This document shows positions 55,901-61,900 of a stretch of DNA of 64,000 nucleotides, piece after piece. The position numbers were made by a program, and so were the translations under genes. Position 1 is the stretch's first letter, and each line of letters begins with the position of its first letter. Under the pieces are notes generated by a model. The model did no database searches. It was not told the DNA's origin and saw only the letters and a program-made list of their open reading frames with translations. The DNA comes from Breoghania sp. (GTDB lineage: Bacteria; Pseudomonadota; Alphaproteobacteria; Rhizobiales; Stappiaceae): positions 1,426,001 through 1,490,000 of the forward strand of contig NZ_OY771475.1 in NCBI RefSeq assembly GCF_963674635.1, written 5' to 3'.

Positions 55901-58900
55901 TTTGTTGGATAGGTCCGTCTTCCAGCCCGCATCGAGGCGAATGTATGCGCCCGAGGCTTCATTGGAGTAATCCGCCGTATCGGTGCCGGCACCGCCATCA
56001 AGCGTGTTGACGCCGCGACCGCCGGAAAGCACATCGTTGCCGCCGTCGCCATAGAGCATGTCGTCGCCGACGCCGCCGATCAGTGTGTCGTCGCCGTCAT
56101 TGCCGTGCGCCACGATGCGCACGTCGGAGCCGGGCACGGAATGAACCATGCCGGAACCGTCGATGATGTCGGTCGCGTCGCCGCCTTCCACCGTGATGGT
56201 GCTAACAGCGATACCGGAGGCCGCGAAATCGCCGACCAGAACCAGCGTGCCGGAACCGGCCGTGAAATCGACCGTCAGTTCCTCAACGCTGTCCACCTGC
56301 ACGAGCTCGGACCCGACAGCAACCGTGAAACCGGTGCCATAGCTGCCAGGCGTGGAGACCGTGATGGTTTGACCGGGAGCCGTGGCGTTGACGATCAACC
56401 GATCGCCGAGAGACGCATGCGTTCCGCCGACGATATGATCATCGCCATCGCCGACGTTCCAGATGATCGTGTCGTCGCCAGCGTCTCCCCAAATGCGGTC
56501 ATTGCCTGCGCCACCGATGATTGTGTCATCGCCGGCCTTGCCACCGATCCGGTCGTTGCCGTCGCCACCCAGAAGGGTGTCATTGCCGCCGCCGCCGCGA
56601 ATGATGTCGTTCCCGCCACCACCGTTGAGCACGTCATCGCCGTCACTGCCTTCCAGCAGATCGTTGCCCGGCGTCATGCCGGTGACGAATTCATTGCCCG
56701 TGCCGCCATAAATCACGTTGCCGGAATAGTCGCCCGGCGTACCCTGATTGTCGACATACATGCCCGCGCTGTTGCCACCGGTCGTGTGATCGAGGGTGTT
56801 GTTCTCGATATCCGTATTCGGGCCGCGCGCACGCAGCGCCACCGCACCGCCATTGGTGTAGCCGGTAAAGGTGTTGCCGCTGATTGTAGAATTGGCGGCA
56901 TCGATGGTCACCAGATTGTTGCCCGCAGACGTTCCGCCCGCCGTGCCAGTGATCTGGTTATCTGTGAAGGTGATGTTGTCGGCGGGATTGGTCGCCGGGT
57001 TGGATCCCTGACCGAAGGCCACCAGCTGACGCGCCACGTTGGGCACAGTGAACTGATCGCCCGTTGCAGGCTCTGCGCCAGTGAAGGTCTGTCCGGAGAA
57101 GACGTTGCCCTGAATGACCGCATCGACGATCGGGGCATTCCACTCCGAAAGCAGGGCCGCTTCGCCATTGGCCTGAAGCTCGTTGCCGATCAGGTGGAAA
57201 TTCTCCGTCGGGTCAGCCCCGCCGGTCACATAGACAGCCGCCTGCTCGATACCGGGATTGCCGTTATCGAAGCCGACGATGGTGAAGCCATCCGTGCCAT
57301 CTGTACCGATGGAGACGTTATCCGTCCCGCCCACAATGGTGACCGTGCCGTTTTCCGGACCGCCCGCGACGCCCTGAATGATCGTGGAGCCGCTGCCGCC
57401 GAGCGAGATCAGGTCGATCCCGGCGGAGATGGTGACGTTCTCGGCATAGGTGCCGGGCAGAACCACGACATCGTAACCGTCAGCGGCGTTGTCCACGCCC
57501 TCCTGGATCGTGCCGTAGGTGCCGACGAGGTTGCCCGCACCGTCATAGACGCGCACCGGCGAGGTGTCGTCCACGGTCACCTGGAAGGTGCCGTCGGCCG
57601 TGTCGCCGTCGCTGTCTGTGGCGGTGAAGTCGAAGCTCAGATCAAGGACGTTGTTCGCCGCATCGCTCAGCCCCGCGTAATCGAGATTGGAGAGAAGCGT
57701 GAAATCGTATTCGCCGGAAGCATCATCGAGCGCCACGGTGAAGACCTTATTGGCCGACGGATCTCCACCGGTGAAGGCCACAAGCGTGTCGCCATCGAAG
57801 GCGAAACTGACCGTCTCGCCGCCCGAGGTCAGCGTGACCGGTGAACCGCCGCTCATCACGGTGACATTGGCTCCTGCATCGCCGGTATCAGTGAAGGTCA
57901 CTGCCCGGTCGCCCGGCTGGCCCATATCGGTGTTGGCATCATCCGCGCCGAACGCGATGCCCAGCGAGCCGGTGATGTTGTCGGACGCCGGTGACACAAG
58001 CACATCGGCATCGATGAAGCCTGAGGGAACGGCAGAGATAACCGGAACGTCGTCCGTGATCTGGAGCGTTACGTTGCTTCCCAGAAGAACGGCGTCGCCA
58101 TCCCCGTCGGTGGCCTGAATGATATCACCGAGGGCGATTGTCGAGCCTGTCCCGACGAGATCGGTTCCTTCGCCCTGACCGTCGTCATGGTCGAGCTGGT
58201 CAGACAGTGCCACGGTGAATTCGCCATCCGCATTCAGCGTGACGGAGAACACTTCATGGCCGTTGGCAGAGCCGGTGAGGACCTGCGGATCGCCGCTGGT
58301 GTCGAGCGTATAGGTCAGCGCGGTGCCGCCGGAAGTGAGATTCAGCCCTGCCGCGGCTGCGAGCGTTCCAGACACGAAGGAGAAGGTCAGCGGCTGATCC
58401 GCCCCGCCATTCACGAGGGTCGAGAAGTCGCCTTCCAACATGGCCGCGCCGACGGCGCTGGTGGTGCCGCCCGTGCTGGAGCCATCGCCATAACCGTCAT
58501 CCGGCGACGTGCCAGAGGACCAGGCCGTCGCGATATCGTCTTCATCGACGGTCAGCGACATGGTGTTGCCGTTCAGCTCCGGCGTGTCGTCGTCGACATT
58601 GACCCACAGATAGCTGGAGGCCGTGTCGCCGTCGCCGTCCGTCACCGTGTAGCGGAACTGGAACGTGACCTGGTTTTCGTCACCACCCGAAACATGGCTG
58701 ATCGGCTCCTGCTGCGTGATTTCGTAGGTACCGGTCGACTGGTTCAAAGTGCCGGTCAGCACGACCACACCACCCTGCTTGATAAGCAGGGTCGCGCCGC
58801 CATCCGTGACTTCATGGGTGAGATTGAGCCCGCTCCCGTTGTGAACTGTGACGCCACTCCAGGAAATGGAAGCGCCGTCCGCATCCGCTCCAAACGAATG

Positions 58901-61900
58901 GTTCAGATGCCCGGTCACGTTCACCGGCGCAGCGTGATCGCCCGTTCCGCCCGGATTGCCGCCTGACAGATCATCATCGTCCAACCAGACGGTCGTGCTC
59001 GGACTCGCCGTCGGCGCATCGTCGCGGATATCGATCTGCAAGGTGCCGTCATTGAAGGACGTGCTGTCGCCGTCCCCATCTGTCACGGTGAAGTCGAACA
59101 CAAGGCGCAATTCGTCTGCGGTCATGCTCTCGTTGATATCCGGATGATCGACCGGGCCTTGAAGTTCGAACACGTACTGGCCGTCCGGCTGGACCGTCAT
59201 CGTGAAGATCGGCGCACCACCCGCCGTACCCGTCAGCGTGATCACGCCGTTGGCTGCGGTCGAGGACGCGACGTCCACGGGAACACCATTGGATTGGAGT
59301 GCAGGGAACCCGCCGGGCGCATCCATGTCGAGAACCGTGCGCAGCGAGAATTCCGTCACCGTCGCGCCGTCGGCCCCGCCGTCGAACACCAGCTGACCAT
59401 TGACGCTGCTGGGCGCGAAGACACCGCCAATCGCAGCTTCCTGGATATCCTTCGTACCGGAATAGGATGCCGTCGGCTCATCATCCAGAATGCGTGTGGA
59501 CAGCGTCACGTCGACACTGTCTCCATCGCCGTCGCTGGCAGCAACCGTGAAGTTGATGGACTGCCCCGCACCACGGCCCGTATCGCCCGGCTGATGATCG
59601 ATATTGCCGAGCAGATCAACCGTCCAGTCGGCGCTATCCGTATCGAGCGTCGCCCGCAGGACAACCTCACCCGTGCCTTCCTTGTAGCCTTCGATGGACT
59701 GGCCGTCTGCCGCCATGCGGAAGAAGACGTTCACGCCGTCGCTGTCGAGGCCGGAATCCAGGCCCGTCGCATCTCCTGCCGTTAGAGTGCCAGACCCCGC
59801 GTTCGGCACATTGAACGCGCCTGTGAATTCTGTTCCGCCGAAGCCGTCAGCACCGAAATCGACCAACAGCGTCCCAGAAACGGAAGCCGCCTGCGTCCCG
59901 TCCGTGCCCCCTGGCTGAACGCCCGCAATCGCCACGATGTCATCTTCATCGACCATCGCGTTGGAGACACCTGGCGCGGAGCCGCCCGGGTTGGAGACCA
60001 CCGGCGTATCGTCATTCACATTGACGGTGAGCGACCCGGAAGCCGTGTCGTCATCGCCGTCGGTGACGGTGAAGTCGAAGGTCAGCGCCAGATCGTCGCT
60101 CTCGGTCGCATCATCGCTCGAATGCGCCAGCGGCGCCGATTGCTCGAAGCTGTAGGAGCCGTCATTCCCGATCGTCAGTGTCGCGACCGTCTGACCGCTC
60201 ACATCCCCCGTCGCCGTCCAGACAGTCTCGCCCGTGCCGGTGACGCCCGAACTCCACGTCACGCCCTCAACACCCGCAACGCCGCCATTGTCGTAGATCG
60301 CAGAGACCGTCGGGAATGCGTCCACATCCACCGACTTCACCCCATCCGCACCCGCCGAGAACAGAACCCCAGCAGCGCCCGAGACAATGCCGTCCGCATC
60401 CACAACATCGCCCGACGGCGCCGCAGCACCCGGATTGCTGATCGAAGCGTAATCACCCTTGCCTTCATCATCCGTGCGATCCGCAGCCGTCACGTCATAG
60501 GCAACAGGCGTGTCGTCATCGATCGCGATGTTCAAGACGCCGACCATCTGATCACCGTCGCCATCCGTTGCCGTGTAGCCGATGGGAAGGTTCGCGTTTT
60601 CCTCAAAGCCCAGATCAAGCGCATGCTCGATGGGCGCATTCATCGTGAAGCTGTAGGAGCCGTCCGCGTTGATCACCAGAACCGCGGCCTCACCGTAGTG
60701 ATCGCTCGAAGCCGTCCACGTCGTCGCGCCGCCCGCGGAGCGAACGCCCGCGCTCCATGTGATGGATTCCGTCTGCGCAAAACCGTCCGCATCCGCAAAC
60801 ACCACGTTGAAGCCCGGCAGGCTCACATCGATCGAACCAAGCCCGTCCGCTCCCATCGAGAACAGCGTGCCTGCCCCGCCGGAAACCGTCTTCAGGTTCG
60901 GATCCACATCGAAGAAACCGCCGTCATTCGCAGGCGTGAACTCCGTCTGCGCCTCGTCATCCAGCGTATCCGCAGCAATCGTGACATTCATCATCGGCGT
61001 CGGCGTGTCGTCATTCACGCTCACGCGCAGCGAGGCCTCCGCGGTGTCGCCATCGCCATCCGTCACCGTGAACGAGAAGTCCAGATCCTCGTTCTCCTCA
61101 ACCAGCGGCGCAGCCGTGTCGTGAGCAATCGGCGCGTTCAGCGTGAAGGTGTAGGATCCATCCGCGTTGACCACCAGAACCGCGGCAGGCGCATGGTTCG
61201 CGCTCGACGCCGTCCAGGTCGTCGTGCCCGCCGCATCCGTCGTGCCCGCATCCCACGAGACGGATTCCACCTGCGCAAAGCCGTCGGCATCTTCATAGAC
61301 GACATCGAAGGCCGGTGCGGTCAGCGTGATCGAGGCAAAGCCGTCCGCTCCCATAGAGAACAGCGTGCCGGCCCCGCCCGACACCGTCTTGACGTTCGGA
61401 TCCGGATCGAAAAGCCCGCCGTCATTCGTCGGCGTGAACTCCGTCTGCGCCTCGTCATCCAGCGTCGTGGACGCCGTGTAGCTCTCGCCCTCCGGCGTAT
61501 CGTCATTCACATTGACGGTGAGCGACCCGGAGGCCGTGTCGTCATCGCCGTCGGTGACGGTGAAGTCGAAGGTCAGCGCCAGTTCGTCGCTCTCGGTCGC
61601 ATCATTGCTCGAATGCGCCAGCGGCGCCGATTGCTCGAAGCTGTAGGAGCCGTTATTCCCGATCGTCAGTGTCGCGACCGTCTGACCGCTTACATCCCCC
61701 GTCGCCGTCCAGACAGTCTCGCCCGTGCCGGTGACGCCCGAACTCCACGTCACGCCCTCAACACCCGCAACGCCGCCATTGTCGTAGATCGCAGAGACCG
61801 TCGGGAATGCGTCCACATCCACCGACTTCACCCCATCCGCACCCGCCGAGAACAGAACCCCAGCAGCGCCCGAGACAATGCCGTCCGCATCCACAACATC

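Noticed and set aside
47936..55912. Long open frames on the plus strand opposite the adhesin (47936-50005 of 689 codons and 53366-55912 of 848 codons, also 56105-57844).
   Set aside because: They are frames antisense to highly repetitive GC-rich coding DNA, show Val/Asp/His/Arg-biased reverse reading of RTX repeats, and have no recognisable domain, ribosome site or promoter.
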